In this document: positions 24,591-36,800 of the stretch, one piece after another
Layout of the letters: each line of letters begins with the position of its first letter
Position numbering within the stretch: the stretch's first letter is position 1
NCBI RefSeq assembly: GCF_945859705.1
Contig: NC_079137.1
Coordinates: 64,603,803-64,667,802 of the forward strand
DNA length: 64,000 bases
Source of the DNA: Episyrphus balteatus
Taxonomy: Eukaryota > Arthropoda > Insecta > Diptera > Syrphidae
Reading direction: 5' to 3'
Notes under the pieces: model-generated
Databases searched by the model: none
What the model was told of the DNA's origin: nothing
The model's input: only the letters and a program-made list of their open reading frames with translations
Made by a program: the position numbers and the translations under genes

Positions 24591-25528
24591 TATAGCATTC
24601 GCACTTTTATTTAAACTAAACACAAATTAGTTTCACCTTTCACAAATATATTTCACCTTTTAGCAAATATATTTCACCTTTTAGCAAATATAATTAAACT
24701 AAAAGCAAATCAATTAAACCCAAAAGCAAATATAATTAAACTAAAGCAAACTATTTAAACTTTTAGCAAATCTATTTAACCAAAACACAAATTTATTTCA
24801 CCTTTAAAATGAAAAATGATAGTGATAATATTTTTTTAACAACGTTAGCTAGTTTGCTGGCATTGGAATAAGTAGAATAATGTCAATAACATTGCTAGGG
24901 CGATCTACTTTTATCAATTTTACTTCAATAACTGCAACAAAGTTATGGTCCATGTTAATCTTACTTAGAACTTTTCATGCGTATGTTTTGAAAGTGTCTT
25001 TTTATCTTTAATAAGCTATACTATAAGAGTTGGAGTATGTAAGTTTTAGTTTTTTCCAACATAACTTTTTCGGAAATAAAAAACATTAAAAAGCACAGGT
25101 TTTCTGTGCAACAAGTCGTTCTTGAGATAATGAGAGTAACGCGTTTTTTTATTAAATAGCGGATGTCCCACCCAACAAAAAATTACGTAAACTGGGATTT
25201 TGTTTATAGGGTCTTATTGTGGTTTTTGGGATGTTTCGTTGATTTTTGTGCTACGGACAGTTTCAAAATCCTCATACCTTCTTCATAGCTCGATACCAAA
25301 AGTTTTTTCTAGAAAAGGTTAAATCAGTTTGCGTTTAGTTTAAATAGATTTGCTAAAAGTTTAAATAGTTTGCTTTAGTTTAATTATATTTGCTTTTGGG
25401 TTTAATTGATTTGCTTTTAGTTTAATTATATTTGCTAAAAGGTGAAATATATTTGCTAAAAGCTGAAATATATTTGTGAAAGGTGAAACTAATTTGTATT
25501 TAGTTTAAATAAAAGTGCGAATGCTATA
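24591..25528. mobile_element. Foldback-like element B (~938 bp), sister of element A
   Basis: It has the same termini as element A and the same 21-bp-unit arms: left about 24,591-24,807, right about 25,313-25,528. Each arm has one extra unit (the CAATTAAACCCAAAAGCAAA type) absent from A. The ~500-bp centre (24,810-25,310) is unrelated to the centre of A and has no long frame. The two elements are separated by only ~70 bp and are in tandem. Confidence 0.85.
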
Positions 25529-26779
25529 TGTATATTTTGATCTTAAAATGTCAAAATGATATATTAATTGAAAAAGGATTGCAGTAAAATTTACTTTAAG
25601 AAGTAATTTTTAAAGACAACAACCCGTGATTTTGGTGATAGCATACCCGCGTCGGAATTTGCCTCTATAGCTTCTTACTCTCCCTAACCTAATCTACTTC
25701 AAAAATGCGATCACGGATACCATAACTCGTGCATAAAAACGGATACAAACAAATTGTTAGTAATTGGATCTTCTTTTTAAAAATACAATTTGTATACCTA
25801 GCTTCCTTTAAAAAAAATATCAAAAACAGAAAATAAGCATTTTTTGCTCTTTATCATGAAAAATTGTATTGCACACATTTATGTTTATATTCTGCACCAC
25901 AAAAACTATAAAGTTAGCCATTAAAATCAGTTACAGCCAGAATTAACCACTTTTAAATACAATTAAATAAAAATACAAAATTAGATATGTATGTGTTGTG
26001 TATGTTAATTTATTTTATAACGTTCATTTTTGATTTTTTATTTTTGAAATAATAAAAATATCTATCTACAATTCCAACCCTCAGAATATTCATAGTTAAG
26101 CCATTTCACGTAAAAAAAAACTCATCTTTTAACTTTTCCAATTCAATCAAAAAAGAAGAAGCCTTTTCTCAACAAAAATTTTTTTTCTCATAATAATTAC
26201 CAAAATAAAAAGTAAATCTTTTAAAACAGAATACAAAATTAATAACGAAAAATTAATATTCCCTGAGCAATATTAATACTAAAATTTAAAAATCATTTGA
26301 AAGTTCATCCTTCTTTCATTTTCATAAAGACTTTTTCTTACAGTTTGTTTGAATCTTCAAGTTCCTTAGAAAATCTTCATCGCCATTATTTATATTTTTG
26401 TTTTTTTTTTTTTGCTTTATTTTCCTTTTTTCATAAGAATGCCTTTTCTTTCAAATTTTATAATGAAGCAGTCTAAATTTTTTGTAAATTTAAGAAGAAT
26501 TCCCCCCCTCTTTATATAGTATTTTGTAAAATGTCAAAAGCATTATGATGGATTGTCCTTTTGGGGGGGAAAAATTTATATTTTGTATACATGGTAGAAT
26601 GGTGTATATACAAACATTTTCTTCTTGGTTGATTCATCTTAATTATGTTTTACCTTTATACACTTTGTGATTACCTTACTGAAGTGACCTGAATTTATAA
26701 GAACAACAGCAACAACAAAAACAACAATTTTCAATGTCTTGGAAAGAAAAGATTTTTTTTCTCAGAACATCCTAAATAA
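25529..26779. other. Sequence without a recognised gene
   Basis: AT-rich DNA with no coding frames of note and no clear repeat structure. Confidence 0.45.
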
Positions 26780-27745
26780 ATTGCACGACTGGGGTCGCAC
26801 GTACTTGCTCTTTTGCTTAAAGTTAAATGTTAAAGCTTTTTATTCAAGAAATTAAAAATTTGATATTTTGAAGAAATTTCATAAGTAGTATAAAAAAATT
26901 AAATCTGTTTTTATAATTAATTAAACTCCGTTTTAAATTATCTTAAAAAAAAAAAAACAAATATGCCATTTTATTTCTTGTATAAAAAGGTATTTTTAGA
27001 AAAAATTTTTCGAAAATTGTAGGAGCCGTTTTTTAAAAAGATAGTTTTTTATATATACAAATTTTTTAACATTTTTCAAAAAAAAAGTTGGGATGCCATT
27101 TTGAAGAAATAATTAACTTACACATTAAAACTAAATTTCAAAATTTTTCATTAATCCGTTTTCAAAAAATTGATTTTTCAAAAAAAAATTTTGAAATATT
27201 TTTTAAAAAACCAAAAATGCGTTTTTGAAAATTTTCTAAAATTTTAATATTATCTTTACTTACACACTTTTGTATAAAAATTTTCATTTGAATCGGGTTA
27301 ATGTTGTACGAGATATTCAAAAACGAAAAAAAACCGTTCTATGACAGGTACCGTTAATAACGGTACAAAAATATTTTTTTTATTTAAAAAGTTGGCTCTT
27401 ATGTGTTGTACTACACACAAAAATTTTAATCAAAATCGTTAGTGCCGTTTTTGAAAAAAATTAACTTTTCTATTTCCGTTATATGGCAAGTACCGTTAGT
27501 TTTGGTCATAAAAAAAAATTTCAATTTCCCCTCTAGGGAATCACCAAAAACTGCTAACTACCAAGTTTGAAGAAAATCACTTCATTCGTTTAGGCTGCAG
27601 CTCCAGATAGAGACAGACAGACAGAATTGCTGGACCCACTTTTTTGGCATTCTCCATCATCGTAATGTCATGTAAAATTGTTATCTCGAGTTCGATTTTT
27701 TTTACGAATCCTAAACTTGCCCTATAGTACCTATATCGCAAGTAA
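26780..27745 (+). repeat. Dispersed repeat, most complete copy (ends TATCGCAAGTAAAAATG)
   Basis: The segment runs from GGGGTCGCACGTACTTGC (26,792) to CCTATATCGCAAGTAAAAAT (27,730). It includes a self-complementary GGTACCGTTAATAACGGTAC (27,347) and the phrase CATCGTAATGTCATGT (27,657). Related copies are seen near 35,750-36,205, near 46,780-47,040 (inverted), near 59,990-61,135, and weakly at 7,260-7,870. The minus-strand 115-aa frame at 27,577-27,924 overlaps the repeat and is not supported as a gene. I cannot assign a class. Confidence 0.6.
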
Positions 27746-29749
27746 AAATGTCTACGTGAAGAGAATATCCGAAGAATTTTTTTTATGAAAAATGTTTTCT
27801 TAATAATTGTCTGATGTAGGAATGTGGATTTAGTTTGGTGATTCGAGAACATTAATAAAAAAATATTTTTTTTCTTTGCCATACGATTAGTTTTTGAATT
27901 CAAATAAATAAAATAAAAATTCATATTTTAAGTTTAACTGCATTAAAAGTAATAATAAAGTTTTTTTTTAAAAATTCATACACTTTTTTGAAACTTGTTT
28001 TGAAAAACTCAATGAAAACACGAAAAATTAAATTTTTGAGAGTTCGCTCACACAACCTATGCCTATTCAAATTTTAGTGAATGATTCACCACACAAAAGA
28101 AATTTGAAAAAAAAAAAAAATACAAAATAAATTCATCAATGGGGGCGTTTTGTATTAGGAATGTTTAAATCAAATTTTTCAATAAGAAAATACCCAACTG
28201 TTTTATTCAATATTGAAAACAAAAATAATTTACTCAAAGAGTTGTTTTTTTTTTTCTTCTTCATTTTCCCGCGATAGGTATTTTATGAATGGGCAACCAA
28301 ATATAAAATGTTTTTAATGGAAAACAATAAATTCCTTGTGAATGAGTTAATAAACAACAAATTGATCACAACGTAAAAGCATTAATTTATTAATAAAAAA
28401 CAACTCAGTTGTTGTTTGGTTTCATTTTTTTTTTGTATTAAATTGTATATGGAAAAGAATTTTTTATTTATAGTCAAAAAATTGAAAAACACCATTAAAA
28501 AACGTGAGAGTAAATTATGAATCAGCGGAAATAGTGCGCTTGATTGAATTGTTGACTAATAGCGTGGAAAAAAATTTTTTTTTATTATTTTTTTAGGAAG
28601 TTCCTATTTTAGTTTCTTTTTTTTACTATTTCTTCTTAATAATTCATTACTTAAGAGAATTTAAATTAATTTAAAGGGAGCTTTTAATATTTTTTTGAAA
28701 ATATCTCAATTTTGAAAAGGGAACTAGAAATGTTTGGTGGAATTAATATGAAATTAGTAATTCTTGAAATTTTCAACTTCACTTTCAACAGTAAAGTTTA
28801 TTAGAAACTTCATGTTTATTAATGATTTCTAAGAACTTTTATCCGATCCAAGCGAATACAAATTAATTTGATATACGCAGCACCATAAGATTTAATAGGG
28901 TTCAAAAACGACTTTGGTTATGTTAACAGAAAAATTTATTATCAAAGAAGAGTTTTGTTTTCAATGAATTTTCCATTAGGTAACTATTTTCTATTAAATT
29001 GTTCCACAAATTATTTTGGACGAATTTTCATTCGAACAACTTTTTGAGGATTGGTTCGATTATATCTTTACGATCGTATTCCTAAAATGTATGTTTTAGA
29101 TATTAATATAAAGAAGTTCTTGTTCAAAAACCCGAAAATGCAATTCTATGCATAAAACCTTTCTTAAAGCCTTAATATTTCAATGAATTGTATGTAGAAG
29201 AATTGTAAACCAAAGAAGTGATATTTGTAAAATTTTGTTTGGAAGAATTAATTTCGAAAAATTGTTATTTGAAAAATTATAATTAGAAAAATCGTATTTT
29301 AAAGAATTGTTTTCTTTAATTTATTCGGCGGACAATTGGTTTTATTGAATTTTAAACTAGTTTAAATTATTTTAAAGAATATCCAAACAAAATAATTATT
29401 ATTTTATTTTATTATTTTCTTCCGTCTTCAAAAACGCCTGAATCTATGCGAAAGAAGTAAAATCATGCATTTTCCTATAAAATAATAGTAGGTCATGTAA
29501 AATTGTGGGCTTTTTCAGTAAAATCACGGATCGCTGCGGTTAAGTCTTGAGTTTCTGCGGTAAAATCACAAGACCAAAAGTTACAGACCAAACCACACTG
29601 AAGTTACTTGATGGTAATTAAGGAGTTTGGGTGATTTCCTAGAGGAAACATTTTCTAGGATCTAAATTAACGGCAAATTATCAAAAGTTTAGTTAACTTT
29701 GTTTTTCTCAAAACGTGCTTTTACGATTTTGACTAAAAGAAAATTGAAA
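27746..29749. other. Sequence without a recognised gene
   Basis: A short GGGGGCGTTTTGTATTAGG (28,141) echoes the element at 5,806-6,770. Otherwise there is nothing specific in this AT-rich stretch. Confidence 0.45.
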
Positions 29750-30076
29750 GTGAAAACTAGTGATGGGAACTATAGAATAAAAACTATCAAACTATCGATA
29801 GTTGTAAAATATTCATTTATTCGATAGTTTTAAATGATTAATTCATTTAGTTACTATTTTCATTCGAATAGTTTTTTCATTCAAATAGTATATTTATACG
29901 ATAGTTTTCTCATTCGAATAGTTTTTTTATACAAAAGTTTTATCATTCGAATAATTATTTTTTATCGTTAGTTTATTCGATAGTTTTATTTGATAGTTTT
30001 TATTCGAATGAATAAATGAATGAATGAACTATTCGATAGTTGAAATCATTCAATATTTCCCATCACTAGTGAAAAC
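29750..30076. mobile_element. hAT-superfamily MITE with perfect 8-bp target duplication
   Basis: The element spans 29,758-30,068 (311 bp). The termini TAGTGATGGGAAC and TTTCCCATCACTA are inverted, and the flanking 8-mer GTGAAAAC is identical on both sides (29,750-29,757 and 30,069-30,076). An 8-bp duplication is diagnostic of hAT transposition. The interior is a degenerate array of ATTCGATAGTTTT/ATTCGAATAGTTTT in both orientations, likely transposase-binding subterminal repeats. Non-coding. Confidence 0.92.
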
Positions 30077-30682
30077 ATATTTTTTAACGGTTTATAACGG
30101 GACTTGCATTTCTTATAAAACTGTTTTTTTTTTTTTTTATTTCTGACTCTCTCATAAACCGATCAAACGATTTTAATGAAAAACTAGCATCTTTTTAATT
30201 TACTAGCATCTTTGTAAAAATTAAGAAAAAAATTCTAAATTTTCAAAAACAGCAAAAAAAAAATTTGAAAATCATTTTTTTTTTTTTTTCAAACGGATTA
30301 ATTGATTTTCTTGAATCTTATTTTGTGAATTAATTAATATTTCTTCATAACTGAATATCTACCTATTATTATTATTATTTTTTTTTTTTTTTTTGAATTC
30401 TGATGACACTGTTTGCTGCTTAAACGCCCCAAGAAGGAAAACTATCTATTAAAGTGTTGCACTTATCAAAAATAATAAAAACTGTCTTACTAGTTACTAT
30501 TTTAACTTTCATTAAGTCAGAGTCACACTGTGTCCTACTTTATGAAACATTTTCATACACCCTTGCTTAGTTTCCCTTAAAACTTTTCTTAACTGATAAA
30601 AAATTAAAAAAAAAAATATAAAATCCCAGCATTAAAATTAAGTATTACTTCGTTGAAATAAATTACAAATTTATAAACTCAC
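30077..30682. other. AT-rich stretch, presumed intron of the CRIM1-like gene
   Basis: It lies just 3' (minus strand) of the last exon found for the CRIM1-like gene. No further exon is recognised here or in the 30 kb to the left, though exons under about 40 codons could be missed by eye. Confidence 0.4.
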
Positions 30683-30810
30683 CTCGTTTCCCTCATCGAT
30701 CTGCGCTTCCTTCTTAATTTTTTATATGTAAAAGTTTGCGGTGAGACTGTATAATCCTCATCGAAATCCATTTCGATTTCTATTAGGTTTTGTAGATTAA
30801 GTTGACAATC
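30683..30810 (-). CDS. cmpy: Exon 4 of CRIM1-like gene
   Basis: The acceptor TTCACCACAG|GAT is phase 0. Residues 167-208 start DCQLNLQNLIEIEMDFDEDY, go through an acidic stretch, and end in the basic KKLRRKRRSMRET. The donor is ACGAG|GTGAGT, two bases into a codon. The piggyBac remnant at 30,874-32,019 fills most of the intron before it. Confidence 0.7.
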
Positions 30811-33800
30811 CTGTGGTGAATTAAAAACAAAAATAAACAAGATTAAAATAATTTTCAATATAAATCCTACCACTTAACCCTCTACTGCATGAATTATGAT
30901 CGAAGTGATATAAAAAAAATTTTTACAATTTTTTAGCTTTATTAGGGGCTGAAAAAAGGTATTACATAAAATTTTTTATTTTTTTACATATATATAAATT
31001 TTTGGAAACATAAACCATATATGGGTTAGTATGCAGCAAGGTGATTTCCAGCAAAAAATTAATGACCCATATATGGTTTAGTATGCATTCAAGGTATGTT
31101 TTGTAAAGTATGTTTATTCAAACTCTTTCTTTTATCATTGTAGCAGAAGAACACATTCCATTTTCTACACATTGTGTACGTCTTCAGTCCGCAAATTTGA
31201 CATATTGCCTTTTTTTTGCCATTCAGGGATATGGTCGATGTTTCCAGTTGGCACTGAATTCAACGACTTTTGCCCTTGGTTGTTGTGAGTGAATTGAAGT
31301 TTCGGGATAAGATGGGGATGGACTTCCGTGACTTGTATAACCCCCTCCCCTTTGTTTTGTTCCATCTGTGCTTTGATCACCTGCCAAAGTTGAAGGTCGT
31401 CTTCTTTTTCGTGACATTGTAGGTTATCAAGATTTGCATATAAGTGCTCGGAGATGGCTTGTTTAATGTTAAAATGAGCCAGAATCTGAAGCTAGATCAT
31501 CATCACTTCGAAAGCCATCACGAGTTATAGCATTTACACACTTATTTTTTCTATAGAAAGTCTTCGAATTCATTTTACAAAAAAAAATGAAAATCGTACA
31601 AAAATCAGTAATGTATGTCGCCAACGCATGGTAACCCATATATGGTGTTTTGGAAAAAATGCCAAAAAAAGACAAAAAATATTATAAAAACAAAAAACAA
31701 ACTTCGTAAACATATAAAAGTATAATGAATACACACGAAACTTATTTTTAATTGGATGCAACTTACTTGTTTATTATGAAAAAACACCGGAAAAGTACAC
31801 ACTTTTATTCACTGATTTGCACTTTACACATGCTCTTTAAACTATGAGTTTATTTCAGAATCACGACTCTCTTACTGATAATAAAAACCAATTTATTATA
31901 AAAAAATAGACGTAGTTTTATTATAGTTTTCTCTTTTTGACATTTGGTGCAATATAAAGGAAATAAATCGATATGAAATCGATAAACCATATATGGGTTG
32001 GTATGCGGTAGAGGGTTAAAAATATACAAATAGCAATTATTTCTAAAAGAAGATAATCCAATTCACTAATAAAACTTACTTCTAATGTCCTAAAATGCCA
32101 CCGTGTATCTGATGGTTGTGTATCGTCTCTGCATATCTGCAATTGTGGCCAGCATTGGCAACGTTTATTTGTTATTTCACATCCAGGTTCTAATAGTATT
32201 GTCTGATCATTTGTACAATTAAGATATGTTGAGGTTGTAAATGGAAGTGCTGCAATAAAAAAAAAAAATAGACAAAAAAAATGTTACTCATACACCATGT
32301 AAACCCATATTATACTGCAGATAGAGAGAAATATTTTCTACTTTTTCCATTATAAAACAATTCTAATAAATTAAGTTTCTACTTGTTTATATTTTCCAAG
32401 TGCATCCTCTCCTCTTTAATACACAAAAAACGTCCTTTACTAGAAGAGGACAATAATTTGCTATAGAGAGACCTCCTACTAGGCAAAATGAATGACATTT
32501 CATTAGATTTTCCATTTAAATCAATTCCATTTAACCTTCACCGAAATGTAACTGTAGGAAGGTAGTTGTGTCTTGTGTATCTGCAATACATATAGCAAAT
32601 CCTATAAATCAAGGACATATCTCGAGGAGGAAACACATTTTCAGGAAACATATAATAACAACAAAAACATAAAACGCATTTAGAAAGAATAAAAACACAA
32701 CACTCAAGTAAGAGCAAGTTATTTAAGAGCGATACGTGTGTTGTGTTTTTGTCGCGTGACAGACACATTTTCTTGAGAAAGGTATTATGTTTTTATACGA
32801 ATTTAACATGTGTCTTATGTGGATAAGGATACTACTACTTTTTGTTTTGGGAACATTAAAACCATTTCACATAATGTTTAAGCAAACCGGATATTGGACT
32901 CATGGGGATAATCAAAATTAATGGGAAATTGTTTTCGATGTTTTTATTTTTATTTTTTGTTCGACATCTATGGAATAGACAATGAGTGAATTTTTTGTTT
33001 TTTTTTTTTTTCTTGCTTTCTTGCTCGTGTTATGGGTTTTCTATGATATGTTTATAAAGAGCCTGTTATAGACAATTTTGGGATGTATCAAGATGGTTCA
33101 GCCAATTAAACACGTTTCGATTAAATATCGGACAGATAATTGAGACAAAGCTATCTAGAAGTTCGAAATTGACGACAATGACCACACGAAATCTCGGTTA
33201 AAATAAAATTACGTATACGCCCGAGTGTACAAATGCAATTTTTAAACACCATCGACAATTTATTTTATTATAAAAGCTAGTCCAAACATTAGTTGTCTAT
33301 GTGTCACGAATAATGAATACTGACTTCTAAAAAAAAAAAGAAAATAACGAACAAAAAGCGAAGTATAAAAAAAAATTAAACGCAAAACTGGATCGGGCGA
33401 AGTTAGTGTTCAAATTGCTCAAATATTTAAGACCAGAGTCCTTTCCTTAAAAAAAATTTTTATTGCAACTGAAAAATATTTGCATAAAAAAAAATATTTA
33501 TTGCAAGTAAAAAAATTTTGAATTAAGAAAAAATTTATTGCAACTGAAAAATATTTGCATTGAAAACAAAATTTTCATTGCAAGTAAAAATATTTTGAAT
33601 TATCTAAAAAAAAATTTGTATTGCAATTAAAAAATTTTCTGCATTTAACTTTCTCTTTTTTGCGAAATTGGTTTATACTTTTTAATGGCGTTATAACTTT
33701 TTTCGGTCTCACTATTTTATGGAGAATCATATATGAAATTGATGTAGAATTTTCAGAGGAATTCGAATTAGTCGAGTCAAATTAGACATAAAATTTGTAA

Positions 33801-36800
33801 AATCTCGGAATCCAGGGAAAGTCGATGCATCTGAAAAACGAGTATAGGACTGCATTATAAAAGGGTCAAATAAGAAAGTTAAAAAAAAAAATTTCACCGC
33901 TCTCGATTACAACAGTTTTTATGGACCGTTTACTGTCATTCCGTATGCAAGCGTCAATCGGAATTGCTGTCTCATTTTAGATTTTGCTCAAACTTTGTAG
34001 GGATGTTCTCTAGGACTGTAAGGAAGCAAATCCATGATGATTTAATTTTAAGTTGCGTGGTTTCCCCGCTACCCGCATTCGAACTTTTTCAGAAGGTCAT
34101 TTTTATGTTATTATAACTTTGCGTCTACTTAAGATATCTTTTTGTTTGAAACGCCATTTTAAAGCTTAAGAATAGTAATTTTTGAATACATATTAAAAAA
34201 TTACGTAATAATTATCCCTGAATTAAAAATAATTTTTGAAAAACTGGTAATTTTGCTGATTTCTCATGGTTTTTGACTGGCTCCAGAACCTTGGCTATTA
34301 TAATTAGGAAGCTTATACTTACCAAATATTAAATATAGATATTTTTCAACAAATTACATCTAAAATGAACTCGATGGCTGTACTCCTTATGCAAACATTT
34401 TAAGTTCAAAGTTTTGAGTTTTTTGAAAAAATATTTTTTTATACTATGATTTTTTACGATTTGACTAAAGATAGAAACATGAAACTAACAGTGTGTTAAG
34501 TTGAAACTTTTAACTTTAAGTCCTCTAAATAAAATTGTGTTATTTTCTTAGTGTACCAATTGTTTGAAAATTCGCAAAAATGCTAAAAAGCCAAAATAAC
34601 CCCTACTTAAGGCTATGATTGCACTATGTTTGACATAAGATAGAAGCATGAAATTAATAGTATATTTAGTTCGTACTCTTAACTTAACACACTGTAAGTT
34701 TCACATTTCTTCGTTTAGTCAAATCGTAGAAAATGACAGTATAAAAATTAGCTTTTTTAAAATACTCAATACTTTGAACTTAAAATTTTTGCATAAGGAG
34801 TACAGCCATCGAGTTCATTTTAGATGTAATTTGTTGAAAAATATCTATATTTAATATTTGGTAAGTATAAGCTTCCTAATTATAATAGCCAAGGTTCTGG
34901 AGCCAGTCAAAAACCATGAGAAATCAGCAAAATTACCAGTTTTTCAAAAATTATTTTTAATTCAGGGATAATTATTACGTAATTTTTTAATATGTATTCA
35001 AAAATTACTATTCTTAAGCTTTAAAATGGCGTTTCAAACAAAAAGATATCTTAAGTAGACGCAAAGTTATAATAACATAAAAATGACCTTCTGAAAAAGT
35101 TCGAATGCGGGTAGCGGGGAAACCACGCAACTTAAAATTAAATCATCATGGATTTGCTTCCTTACAGTCCTAGAGAACATCCCTACAAAGTTTGAGCAAA
35201 ATCTAAAATGAGACAGCAATTCCGATTGACGCTTCCATACGGAATGACAGTAAACGGTCCATAAAAACTGTTGTAATCGAGAGCGGTGAAATTTTTTTTT
35301 TTAACTTTCTTATTTGACCCTTTTATAATGCAGTCCTATACTCGTTTTTCAGATGCATCGACTTTCCCTGGATTCCGAGGTATAAAGCTAATTTGACTCC
35401 ACTATGTATTCACAATCCAAAAAGAATGTATTTTCACCCTTATAAAGACACTTTTCTGTGACCACTTTTCATTTTTGTCTTGCCAAATTCACACCCGTGT
35501 GTGCCGACAGAGGGTTAAAAATAAAAAATCAATGCAAAATGTGTGCAATATATATTTTGCTTTTAATATTCGTAGAATTTCTTACAATTTATTATATATT
35601 TAAAGTTGCAAAAAAATTTTATTTTCAATGCAAATATTTTTCAGTTGCAATAAAAATTTTCTTTTTAATGCAAAAATATTTTATTTGTAATAATATTTTT
35701 TTTTAAATTTCAACTACATTTTTTTTTCAGTTGATATTTATACAACCCTGTTTGCGACTTTCAACTTTCGAGGGAAAAAACATTTTTTTTTTTCAAAATT
35801 GTTTTTTTTTTTAGAAATAATTTTTTGGAAGAGAATTTTAAATAAAATTCGCATGCCATTTTGAAGCAAATATTAACCAACACACTAAAACAAAGCTTTA
35901 GAAAAAATCAATGTCCCATTTTCGAAAATATGATTTTTCGAAAAAAAAAAAAAATTGTACAAACTTTTTTAAAAATGCATTTCAAAATTTTATTTTTGAT
36001 TTACATTAAAATAATATAAATGCTTTGGTATAACAAATTCGTTAAAATGATGTTCGAAAAAAAATCTATAAAAAAATTATATTTGAATTTTTTTAATAAA
36101 ATCGTTGTAGCCGTTTTGGAGAACACTATTTTTCCCAAAATTGCAAAATTGGAAGGTTCCGTTAGTTATAACTTTTTATATGGTTCTATATCGCAAGTAA
36201 AAATTAAAATAATAATAAATAATTACAAATAATATTTTATTTAATACATAAATGTAAACATTTTTCTAAACACTTGCAACAGTTTTTCTTGATCGACTTT
36301 CTTTAAATGTTATGAGTCTTACAGATCGTAATAAACTTCCTACTGGCTTAAAAAAACTATCCATTGTCTCTGAAATTGGTTTGAAAACATCTCTCACCGA
36401 TGACAATATATTGTGCATAAAAATCAATAATGGCTGTATAAATCCATTAAATACAACTGTCAATAAAGGTTTAACTCCATAATCTGATGACATTTGTAAA
36501 AATCCCACTAAAACTGATTTAATCAAACTGTGCAATAAAAAACGATAAGTTTGCAGGAAAAATGTCAAAACAAATGCAACTCCAATATGAAGACTTCCAA
36601 AAAATTCAGCCCAAAATCGTGTTGCATAATCTGTAGCTCGTTGAGCTAAAAGTTCAGAAATTAATTGCGGGGCAAAATCAGTTGTTTGTAGATACTCTGC
36701 ACATCCATGGTCAAAAGGATAAATATCAATTCTGGATTCTTTGGGAGTTTTTCGTTTCTTGGGACTTGAAGTTTCTTTTTTGGTATTCTTATTTTTCTTC

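Larger units (their letters stand above)
33450..35735. mobile_element. Foldback-like element with TATTGCAACTGAAAAATATT arms, split by insertions
   Basis: The left arm (33,450-33,640) is about five copies of a ~38-bp unit containing ATTGCAACTGAAAAATATTTGC. The right arm (35,530-35,735) has the same unit inverted (GCAAATATTTTTCAGTTGCA). The piggyBac-like MITE at 33,645-35,518 sits between the arms. An uninterrupted relative is at 55,785-56,295. A one-sided array is at 43,815-44,050. Confidence 0.7.

Noticed and set aside
24083..25528. CRISPR-like array, because of short regular repeats
   Set aside because: The repeats are contiguous without unique spacers, occur in inverted arms, and the genome is eukaryotic.
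27577..27924. 115-codon minus-strand frame
   Set aside because: It overlaps the dispersed repeat whose related copy lies at 60,990-61,130. The residues are K/F/I-rich and match no family.
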